Below, in pieces: positions 8,051 to 13,578 of a stretch of 13,578 bases of DNA. The notes below the pieces were generated by a model. That model saw nothing but the letters and a program-made list of their open reading frames with translations, did no database searches and was not told the DNA's origin. The translations under genes were made by a program, and so were the position numbers. The DNA comes from an uncultured Duncaniella sp. (lineage in GTDB: Bacteria; Bacteroidota; Bacteroidia; Bacteroidales; Muribaculaceae): the NCBI GenBank assembly GCA_910586305.1, contig CAJUGS010000049.1, positions 1 to 13,578 on the forward strand, read 5' to 3'. The number at the start of each line of letters is the position of its first letter. Within the stretch, counting starts at the first letter, position 1.

Positions 8051-8228
8051 CGTTTCATTAATGATTATTTGCGATATACAAGCCGGCACGGGCAGTCTCA
8101 CCATACCGGGCGTATATCAATAGAACAAAAAGTGGAAGAAAAAGTTGGTGATAACACATTTTTAACTCCCCATCGTGATTCCCTCATTTTTTCCCACAAG
8201 TGTATATTCCTATGTTGTGTTTAATTCG

Positions 8229-8236
8229 TAACTTTG
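8229..8236 (+). promoter_or_regulatory. Bacteroidota -7 promoter box for the amgK-rapZ/murU operon
   Basis: TAACTTTG fits TAnnTTTG exactly. Transcription would begin near 8242, leaving a leader of about 14 nt before the ATG at 8256. No clear TTTG -33 box lies at the usual 19-20 bp spacing; a TTG at 8215-8217 is too close. Confidence 0.6.
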
Positions 8237-8255
8237 TCACTATAGTAAAGCAATT

Positions 8256-9662
8256 ATGGAGGATATCAAGAATCTCACAACTCTATACCGGCACGTCACC
8301 GGGACTGAACCGGAGTGGACAAAGGCACTGACTCCGGCCGGATCCAACCGCAGATATTATCGCATCGGCGGAGCCACTGCGACACTCGTTGGAGTCGCGG
8401 GAACATCAAAAGAGGAAAATGATGCGTTTGTATACCTGTCGCGTCATTTCTCCTCCCTCGGTCTGCCGGTGCCTGAGGTTAAAGCCGTTTCCAATGACGG
8501 AATGTCGTATATCATCACTGATCTCGGCGACAGACAGCTTTTCAGCTGCCTCGCCGAACGTGATTTTTTGGAAAAGAGTATCCGTATGCTCGCATCCCTT
8601 CACATCAAAGGGTGTGAGGGACTGGATTTCAGACATTGCTTCCCTGTGGAGGCCTTCGACGAGCAATCAGTGATGTGGGATTTGAATTACTTCAAATACT
8701 CCTATCTGAACACGACAGGAATATCCTATAGCGAGCCCCATCTGCAAGCCGACTTCGAGAGACTGGCGGCCGATGTGGCCGCAATGACGCGGCAAAAGGG
8801 AGTATTCATGCACCGCGACTTCCAGTCAAGAAATGTGATGATTGCTCCCGACGGCACACCATGGATGATTGACTTCCAGGGCGGACGCAAGGGCCCTGCA
8901 GCCTATGATATCGCATCCTTCATACACCAGGCAAGAGCAGGATTTGACACAGATACACGCGAATGGCTAATCGACAGTTATATCGACGAGGCCGCCCGCC
9001 TCGGTAATAGGCCAAATCCCGACACACTCCGTTACGAAATACGACTGATGGCTCTTGTCCGCTCACTGCAGACCCTCGGAGCCTATGGTCTGAGAGGTAA
9101 GACCGAACGCAAGTCACACTTTCTGCGCAGCATCCCCCCTGCACTGGCCGGTCTGAAAAGACTCACCGAAAAACCGTTTGACAGATATCCCTATCTCATG
9201 AAAGTGATCGAGCTCTTGACAAATCAGGATCTGGAGCAGAAATGCGATGGTTTCGAAGGACTGACAGTGAGAGTAAGCAGCTTTTCATATAAAAAAGGTA
9301 TTCCGGAGGATCCCTCGGGCAACGGAGGCGGATTTGTCTTCGACTGCCGGGCAATGGACAACCCGGGAAGATACGAAGAATATCGATCATTGACAGGCCT
9401 GGACAGAGAGGTGATAGACTTTCTGGAACAACGAGGAGAAATCACAATATTTCTCAGTGCCTGCTACTCACTTGTAGATGCAGCTGTTGACAACTATCTG
9501 ACACGCGGGTTTACATCGCTCACAGTCTCCTACGGCTGCACAGGCGGACAGCATCGCAGCGTCTACTCGGCACAACACACAGCCGAACATATCAAAAAGC
9601 TGCATCCTGAGGTCAGGGTAATCCTGTGTCATCGCGAACAATCAATACACACAATACTATGA
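8256..9662 (+). CDS. Fusion: AmgK-like sugar kinase (APH fold) with RapZ C-terminal domain
   Basis: 468 residues, two domains. Residues 1 to about 310 are an aminoglycoside-phosphotransferase-fold kinase: a nucleotide loop AGSNRRYYRI (28-37), the catalytic loop HRDFQSRN (H186, D188, N193) and the metal-binding segment IDFQGGRKGPAAYD (D206). The HRDFQxRN and DFQ...GPxxYD forms are those of AmgK, the anomeric MurNAc/GlcNAc kinase of the Pseudomonas cell-wall recycling pathway. Residues about 335-468 match the RapZ (YvcJ) C-terminal domain: SFSYKKGIP, VFDCRAMDNP, LTGLD, then GCTGGQHRS (427-435). The GCTGGxHRS motif is part of the glucosamine-6-phosphate site in E. coli RapZ. The RapZ N-terminal ATPase domain with Walker A is absent. 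The stop codon overlaps the murU start (ATGA). Likely role: phosphorylating MurNAc or GlcNAc at C1, with sensing of an amino-sugar phosphate. The domains are clear; the substrate is inferred. I give no symbol because the fusion is neither plain amgK nor rapZ. Confidence 0.87.
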   Translation: MEDIKNLTTLYRHVTGTEPEWTKALTPAGSNRRYYRIGGATATLVGVAGTSKEENDAFVYLSRHFSSLGLPVPEVKAVSNDGMSYIITDLGDRQLFSCLAERDFLEKSIRMLASLHIKGCEGLDFRHCFPVEAFDEQSVMWDLNYFKYSYLNTTGISYSEPHLQADFERLAADVAAMTRQKGVFMHRDFQSRNVMIAPDGTPWMIDFQGGRKGPAAYDIASFIHQARAGFDTDTREWLIDSYIDEAARLGNRPNPDTLRYEIRLMALVRSLQTLGAYGLRGKTERKSHFLRSIPPALAGLKRLTEKPFDRYPYLMKVIELLTNQDLEQKCDGFEGLTVRVSSFSYKKGIPEDPSGNGGGFVFDCRAMDNPGRYEEYRSLTGLDREVIDFLEQRGEITIFLSACYSLVDAAVDNYLTRGFTSLTVSYGCTGGQHRSVYSAQHTAEHIKKLHPEVRVILCHREQSIHTIL

Positions 9663-10405
9663 AAGCAATGATATTTGCAGCCGGACTCGGCACACGTCTA
9701 CGCCCGCTCACCGACACCGTCCCCAAAGCCCTCATAGAGGTTGGAGGTGTCACCATGCTGCAGCGTGTGATAAACCGTGTGATCGCCTCCGGTATAACCG
9801 AGATAGTGGTCAACGTACACCATCATGCAGACAAGGTAAAGGAATATATCGATAGTATTGATTGCCCGGGAGTATCAATCAAAATAAGTGACGAATCGGA
9901 GCTTCTTCTCGATACGGGCGGAGGAGTGGCAAAAGCGGCCGGACTGCTTGGCTATGAGGAAGACATACTGCTGCACAATGCCGACATATATACCGACATT
10001 GATCTGCGACAGATGATGGCGCAACACACAGGCTCCGGGGCCGAGGCCACGCTTCTCGCAGGCAATCGAAACACTTCGCGCTACCTGCTCTTCAGCCCCG
10101 GCGGGAGAATGACCGGGTGGAGAAATGTCACTACCCAGGAGACTCGCTCGCCCTATGACGCCGACACACTATCCTCCTCAGTCCAGCTTGCATTTGGAGG
10201 AATCCACATAATCTCACCTGACATCCTTCGTCTGCTTGTAGAGGCTTCTCACGACACACCTTGCTTCTCAATAACCCAGTTTTATATCTCCCATTGCGCC
10301 CGACTCGACATTAGGGCATTCATCCCTGCAGGCCAATACAACTGGATAGATATCGGTAGACCTCAATCGCTGGAGCAAGCAAGAAAAATAGCGTCCAACA
10401 TCTAA
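9659..10405 (+). CDS. murU: Nucleotidyltransferase, MurU-like (MurNAc-1-phosphate uridylyltransferase)
   Basis: 248 residues, GT-A-like sugar-phosphate nucleotidyltransferase fold. Seen: the nucleotide loop AAGLGTRLRPLT (7-18) followed by PKAL (22-25), LLDTGGGVAKA (83-93), metal-site Asp in HNADIYTD (D109), and WIDIGRPQSL (229-238, D231). These agree with MurU, which turns MurNAc-1-phosphate and UTP into UDP-MurNAc and so bypasses fosfomycin-sensitive MurA. The start at 9659 is chosen because it overlaps the upstream stop codon in an ATGA and gives the family's MKAMIFAAG beginning; an earlier in-frame ATG at 9626 adds 11 untypical residues inside the upstream gene. Translational coupling to the AmgK-like kinase gives the two successive steps of one salvage route. 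An alternative is a generic glucose-1-phosphate or mannose-1-phosphate transferase, less likely given the partner. Confidence 0.85.
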   Translation: MKAMIFAAGLGTRLRPLTDTVPKALIEVGGVTMLQRVINRVIASGITEIVVNVHHHADKVKEYIDSIDCPGVSIKISDESELLLDTGGGVAKAAGLLGYEEDILLHNADIYTDIDLRQMMAQHTGSGAEATLLAGNRNTSRYLLFSPGGRMTGWRNVTTQETRSPYDADTLSSSVQLAFGGIHIISPDILRLLVEASHDTPCFSITQFYISHCARLDIRAFIPAGQYNWIDIGRPQSLEQARKIASNI

Positions 10406-10454
10406 TCAATGTTAACGACAAGCCCGAGTAATCGCAATTATGTTAAAATAAATT

Positions 10455-10470
10455 AAACACAATGTGTTTT
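10455..10470 (+). terminator. Weak AT-rich hairpin after murU
   Basis: AAACAC (10455-10460), a 3-nt loop AAT and GTGTTT (10464-10469) form a short perfect stem, and one T then TAAG follows. It may end the murU transcript, but the stem is short and AT-rich. Confidence 0.3.
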
Positions 10471-10482
10471 TAAGCATATTTC

Positions 10483-10513
10483 TTTGGCATTTTCCAAAGA
10501 GTGCGTACCTTTG
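10483..10513 (+). promoter_or_regulatory. Complete Bacteroidota promoter (P1)
   Basis: TTTG (10483-10486), 19-bp spacer, TACCTTTG (10506-10513) fits the TTTG-N19-TAnnTTTG consensus exactly. The predicted start of transcription is near 10519. It lies upstream of a short terminated RNA rather than directly upstream of a coding sequence. Confidence 0.75.
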
Positions 10514-10518
10514 CATCA

Positions 10519-10583
10519 GTTTTTCATGGTATTAGATTTAAGGTAAGAAGATTATTCGTCGTGATGACGGATAATTTTTTTTT
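10519..10583 (+). ncRNA. Candidate small RNA or attenuated leader, about 65 nt
   Basis: The segment begins just after a perfect promoter and ends at a strong intrinsic terminator (stem 10551-10575, T-run to 10583). It contains a six-codon open frame MVLDLR (ATG at 10526, stop TAA at 10544-10546) directly before the terminator stem. From memory, the ATGGTATTAGATTTAAGG core resembles a sequence seen in other Bacteroidales intergenic regions; this is unverified. It could be a free-standing small RNA, or the attenuated leader of the porin gene 43 nt downstream. Confidence 0.5.
10551..10583 (+). terminator. Strong Rho-independent terminator before the porin gene
   Basis: ATTATTCGTC (10551-10560) pairs with GACGGATAAT (10566-10575) as a ten-pair stem with one G-T wobble and a 5-nt loop GTGAT. 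A run of T continues to 10583. It would end the P1 transcript and any read-through from murU. Confidence 0.8.
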
Positions 10584-10589
10584 GTACTG

Positions 10590-10620
10590 TCTGAAAATTA
10601 CGAAAATAGCCGTATCTTTG
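10590..10620 (+). promoter_or_regulatory. Second promoter (P2) directly in front of the porin ATG
   Basis: TATCTTTG (10613-10620) is an exact -7 box. TCTG (10590-10593) stands at the right 19-bp spacing for a -33 box with one mismatch. The ATG of the porin gene is at 10626, so the RNA would begin at or next to the start codon. Confidence 0.6.
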
Positions 10621-10625
10621 CACCC

Positions 10626-12608
10626 ATGAAAGGTATAATCCGAGCAATAATACTCATCTCAATCATATCCGGCCTGGCCGTCAATACTGAATCAGCCGAA
10701 CCTAAGATGGCGCCCTACGTGGCCTGGAAACTTCTCCAGCCGTTAGGACTGCGCGAAGACGCACCCATCGACACACTGCTATACAACTACTATCAGAATG
10801 CCGTCCCGTCAGCCATATCACCGGCTTTCGCCACAACCGGCAACCAGGCCTCGGCAGGCGAGGAGATGATCTACCTCGACCGCGAGCCCATGAGCCGTTT
10901 CTTTCTGCACGATGCAAAACGTTTCTGGCTCCCGTCTGAGAACAAGGCACGTTTCTACAACACTCCCATACCGATGTCGCTTGTGAGCTACAACACAGGT
11001 GGCGGACGCGAAATAGCTCAGGACTACTTCAAATTCATGTTCACAGGCAACGCCACCCCACGCCTGCAGATAGGTGCCCTTGTGGACTACCCCTATTCGA
11101 AAGGTTCATACAACTACCAGGCCGCAAAAGGCTTCACTTGGGGATTGTCGGCCTCATATCTGGGCGAGAGATACGAACTCCAGACCTACTACAATGCCTT
11201 CAACTTCGTCAACAAGGAAAACGGAGGTATCACCGACGACCTCTGGATACTCGACACGGAAAAAGTCAACGGTGGAGTGGAACACGTCGACCCGAAAGTT
11301 ATACCCACAAATCTCACCGCCTCACACAACCGTATAAAAGGCAAACAGTTCTATATGAACCATCGCTACAAAGTGGGCTTCTGGAAAGAGACGTACGACT
11401 CAATACACACCGATTCAGTCATACACCGTGAACTCGTCCCCGTATCAAGCTTCATATGGACATTCGCATATGACAGTGGCACACACCGCTTCACAAACAC
11501 CAAGTCGAACGAAGAGGATTTCTGGCAGAACCATTATATACAGGCCGACGGAACACGAGATTTGACATCATACTCCTCAATGCGCAATACACTCGGAGTC
11601 TCACTCCTCGAGGGTTTCAACAAATATGCCAAAGCAGGACTTGCAGCCTTCATTACACACGAGCTGCGAAAATACAACCAGACAATCGACACAATACCTT
11701 TCAGCGGGCCGGACCGGCCAGCAGGACTAACGCCCTACCCACTCGGAAGCAAGCTCACACCCAAAATAACCCAGAACCTCCTGTGGGCCGGAGCACAGCT
11801 CACTAAACAGCAGGGGTCCATTCTTAACTACAGAGCCACCGTACAACTCGGTCTCGTAGGCGCGGCAGCCGGTGAGATCAAAGCCGACGGCGAAATTTCT
11901 ACACATCTACGTCTTCTTGGCGACACCGTCACGCTCAAAGGGTACGGACGTTTCAGCAACACCACCGCCCCGTATCTGATGAACAATTACGTGTCCAACC
12001 ATTTCATCTGGAAAAATGACTTCGGAAAGACACGACGCATACGTTTCGGAGGAAAACTCGACATACCACATACTTCTACCAAAGCCGAAGTCGGGGTAGA
12101 AAATGTGCAGAACCTCATATACTTCAATTCCGACGGGCTTCCGGTTCAGCATACAGGAAACGTACAAGTATTCTCAGTACGCGCACATCAGGATTTCAGA
12201 TGGAGAGCCCTAAACTGGCGAAACACTCTGGTCTATCAGACCTCCACGGACGAGTCTGTGATCCCGCTTCCCAAATTTGCCGTCTACTCCAACCTGTACC
12301 TTCAGTTCAAGCTGGCACGTGTACTTGACGTGCAATTGGGAGTTGACCTCGACTACTACACACGTTACTACGCACCTTCATATCAGCCGGCCACAATGGC
12401 CTTCTGCAATCAGAAGGAAATAAAATGTGGCAATTATCCATTCATGAACGCCTATATAAACATGAAGCTGTCAAGAGCGCGGTTCTACATACTCTTCAGC
12501 CACGTTAATCAAGGCATAATAGGCGGCAACGACTATTTCTCAATCCCCCATTACCCTCTCAATCCACGTAGATTCCAGATGGGTGTAAGCGTCAACTTCG
12601 CTAACTAA
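10626..12608 (+). CDS. Putative porin, outer-membrane beta-barrel (Bacteroidota Porin_10-like)
   Basis: 660 residues. Signal peptide at about 1-23 (charged MKGIIR, hydrophobic core AIILISIISGLAV, ESA before the cut). The mature part has alternating polar/aromatic strands rich in Tyr, Phe, Asn and Gly, as in outer-membrane barrels, ending in RFQMGVSVNFAN with an aromatic residue near the C-terminus. The segment KARFYNTPIPMSLVSYNTGGG and the following FMFTGNATPRLQIG, WGLSASYLGERYELQTYYNAFNF pattern fit the 'putative porin' family of Bacteroidota, which is of similar length. No TonB box or plug domain and no lipoprotein cysteine is visible. Substrate unknown. The start is fixed by the signal peptide and lies 5 nt behind a -7 box. 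The next gene is 60 bp downstream on the same strand and probably co-transcribed. Confidence 0.8.
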   Translation: MKGIIRAIILISIISGLAVNTESAEPKMAPYVAWKLLQPLGLREDAPIDTLLYNYYQNAVPSAISPAFATTGNQASAGEEMIYLDREPMSRFFLHDAKRFWLPSENKARFYNTPIPMSLVSYNTGGGREIAQDYFKFMFTGNATPRLQIGALVDYPYSKGSYNYQAAKGFTWGLSASYLGERYELQTYYNAFNFVNKENGGITDDLWILDTEKVNGGVEHVDPKVIPTNLTASHNRIKGKQFYMNHRYKVGFWKETYDSIHTDSVIHRELVPVSSFIWTFAYDSGTHRFTNTKSNEEDFWQNHYIQADGTRDLTSYSSMRNTLGVSLLEGFNKYAKAGLAAFITHELRKYNQTIDTIPFSGPDRPAGLTPYPLGSKLTPKITQNLLWAGAQLTKQQGSILNYRATVQLGLVGAAAGEIKADGEISTHLRLLGDTVTLKGYGRFSNTTAPYLMNNYVSNHFIWKNDFGKTRRIRFGGKLDIPHTSTKAEVGVENVQNLIYFNSDGLPVQHTGNVQVFSVRAHQDFRWRALNWRNTLVYQTSTDESVIPLPKFAVYSNLYLQFKLARVLDVQLGVDLDYYTRYYAPSYQPATMAFCNQKEIKCGNYPFMNAYINMKLSRARFYILFSHVNQGIIGGNDYFSIPHYPLNPRRFQMGVSVNFAN

Positions 12609-12621
12609 TCCATCTCACAAA

Positions 12622-12666
12622 ACGTTATATGCTTTAGAGACCACTCTCTTTAAAAGCATATAACGT
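12622..12666 (+). other. Long perfect hairpin abutting the start codon of the solute-binding protein gene
   Basis: ACGTTATATGCTTT (12622-12635) and its exact reverse complement (12653-12666) form 14 pairs. The stem continues inward with AGAGA (12636-12640) and TCTCT (12645-12649) around a CCAC tetraloop, with a 3-nt bulge (12650-12652). The ATG at 12669 comes 2 nt after the hairpin. No T-run follows, so it is not a standard terminator; control of translation start or RNA processing is more likely. Confidence 0.75.
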
Positions 12667-12668
12667 AT

Positions 12669-13484
12669 ATGAAACCATTCTTCGGACATCCGAAACGCTT
12701 CTTTCTAATGATTCTCGCGATAATAGCCGTGGGAGTCATTGCTACAACAAAATACTATTCTGACAGCGAAAAAGAAGCCGGATATAAATACCAGAAAGCA
12801 GGAGGCGACTCTGTGAATGTCGCCATTCACTATTCCCCTATGTCCATCTACCGCTACGGCGACACGCTCGGAGGTCTCAACTACGAGATACTCCGTACGC
12901 TTTCTGCCGAGTACGGAGATAAATTCAAATACTATCCCATATCGTCAGCATCCGAAGGCTTGGAGAATCTTGAAAAGGGAATATATGATCTCCTCGTCGC
13001 CGACATACCTATGACCGCCCAGCTAAAGAAAAAATTTATCTTCACAACTCCGGTTTACACTGACCACCAGGTACTGGTGAGCCGCGACACGACAATCAGC
13101 AATCCACTTGAACTCGCCGGAAAAGATGTATGGGTAGTCAAAGGCACTCCGGCAACGGAGCGACTCGAGAATCTGTCACGGGAGATAGGCGACACAATCA
13201 ATATACGCGCCACAAGCGAATACACGGCCGAACAGCTTGTATTACTGACTGCAAAAGGGAAAATACCACGCGCAGTGGTAAACGAGTATGTCGCAAAGAA
13301 AATACAGCAAGACTATCCACAGATAAAAGTATCCACACAAGTCTCTTTCACCCAGTTCCAGTCGTGGCTGATCAATAAGGAAAAGAAAAATCTGGCCGAC
13401 AAACTCAACAAACAAATCAGACAATTCAAGGAAACCCAACATTATGATTCAATAATGGCTAAATGGACCAGTGACGCCGAATAG
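12669..13484 (+). CDS. Membrane-anchored family-3 solute-binding domain protein (MltF N-domain-like)
   Basis: 271 residues. An uncleaved-looking N-terminal membrane segment (about 12-28, FLMILAIIAVGVIATT) precedes a periplasmic bilobed solute-binding fold: VNVAIHYSPMSIYRYGDTLGGLNYEILRTLS (49-79), YDLLVADIPMT (106-116), FTTPVYTDHQVLVSR (125-139) and VWVVKGTPATERL (154-166). In amino-acid binding proteins of this family the motif TxER supplies the Arg that holds the ligand carboxylate; here the aligned positions read TAQL (116-119), so that Arg is missing. No ABC permease or ATPase genes are adjacent. The fold also occurs as the regulatory domain of lytic transglycosylase MltF, but the catalytic lysozyme-like domain is absent. 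It may bind a cell-wall fragment or act as a receptor; this is inference. It follows the porin gene by 60 bp, with a hairpin filling that gap. Confidence 0.75.
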   Translation: MKPFFGHPKRFFLMILAIIAVGVIATTKYYSDSEKEAGYKYQKAGGDSVNVAIHYSPMSIYRYGDTLGGLNYEILRTLSAEYGDKFKYYPISSASEGLENLEKGIYDLLVADIPMTAQLKKKFIFTTPVYTDHQVLVSRDTTISNPLELAGKDVWVVKGTPATERLENLSREIGDTINIRATSEYTAEQLVLLTAKGKIPRAVVNEYVAKKIQQDYPQIKVSTQVSFTQFQSWLINKEKKNLADKLNKQIRQFKETQHYDSIMAKWTSDAE

Positions 13485-13522
13485 ATCTCCACATGATAAA
13501 CAAAAGGGCCGTGTATATAAAC

Positions 13523-13563
13523 AAAAAAAACAGCCGGTCTTTCGTGATTGAAAGTCCGGCTGT
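13523..13563 (-). terminator. Intrinsic terminator on the minus strand for a convergent gene outside the window
   Basis: CAGCCGG (13531-13537) pairs with CCGGCTG (13556-13562), a T-T mismatch follows (13538/13555), and CTTTC (13539-13543) pairs with GAAAG (13550-13554) around a 6-nt loop. On the minus strand the stem is followed by eight T (plus-strand A run 13523-13530). On the plus strand the flank is GGAAGGGG, so the terminator mainly serves a leftward gene beyond the right edge; TTA at 13575-13577 could be that gene's stop codon, which cannot be verified here. Confidence 0.75.
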
Positions 13564-13578
13564 GGAAGGGGCGGTTAT

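Noticed and set aside
7994..8224. Plus-strand open frame of 76 codons in the frc upstream region
   Set aside because: It starts immediately beside the frc start, has no family-like sequence and covers the divergent regulatory region; the composition looks non-coding.
8256..9662. Aminoglycoside resistance phosphotransferase
   Set aside because: The APH fold alone could suggest it, but the AmgK-type HRDFQ and DFQ motifs, the RapZ domain and the overlapping murU point to cell-wall sugar metabolism.
12622..12666. Rho-independent terminator between porin and binding protein gene
   Set aside because: The stem is AT-rich at its base and is followed by ATATG instead of a T-run.

Overview
The window looks like chromosomal DNA of a gut Bacteroidales bacterium, most likely family Muribaculaceae (S24-7 group). 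The evidence is the family-specific putative porin, Bacteroidota-type promoters (TAnnTTTG -7 boxes, one with a TTTG -33 box at 19 bp), absence of clear Shine-Dalgarno sequences, and an anaerobic metabolism built on pyruvate:ferredoxin oxidoreductase. The taxonomic call is an inference from protein and promoter style, not from a marker gene. No tRNA, rRNA, insertion sequence, phage gene or CRISPR array is visible.

Left part (21-7991, minus strand): a four-gene oxalate module in transcription order frc (formyl-CoA:oxalate CoA-transferase), oxc (oxalyl-CoA decarboxylase), an AEC-family permease and a NifJ-type PFOR. Frc loads CoA onto oxalate, Oxc removes CO2 to give formyl-CoA, and Frc passes that CoA to the next oxalate. 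The net result is oxalate to formate plus CO2 with one proton consumed. The permease is the candidate oxalate/formate carrier. The order frc-oxc-AEC matches E. coli yfdW-yfdU-yfdV. All three gaps between these genes hold a GC-rich hairpin followed by a T-rich stretch on the coding strand, shortly before the next start, so stepped expression or attenuation is likely.

Middle (7992-8255): a divergent regulatory region with a paired 8-bp direct repeat on the frc side and a good -7 box facing right.

Right part (8256-13484, plus strand): a fusion protein joining an AmgK-like sugar kinase to a RapZ C-terminal domain. It overlaps by ATGA a MurU-like nucleotidyltransferase, which suggests cell-wall amino-sugar (MurNAc) salvage to UDP-MurNAc with a built-in amino-sugar-phosphate sensor. 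Next comes a 220-bp spacer with a complete promoter, a strong terminator about 65 nt after the predicted start site (a candidate small RNA or attenuator) and a second -7 box almost touching the next ATG. After that are a 660-residue outer-membrane putative porin and a membrane-anchored family-3 solute-binding protein whose start codon sits 2 nt behind a long hairpin. An intrinsic terminator on the minus strand at the right edge implies a convergent gene just outside the window.

The most interesting points are the oxalate operon in a Bacteroidales genome with its serial intercistronic hairpins and divergent Frc active-site loop, the AmgK-RapZ fusion, and the short promoter-to-terminator RNA unit.
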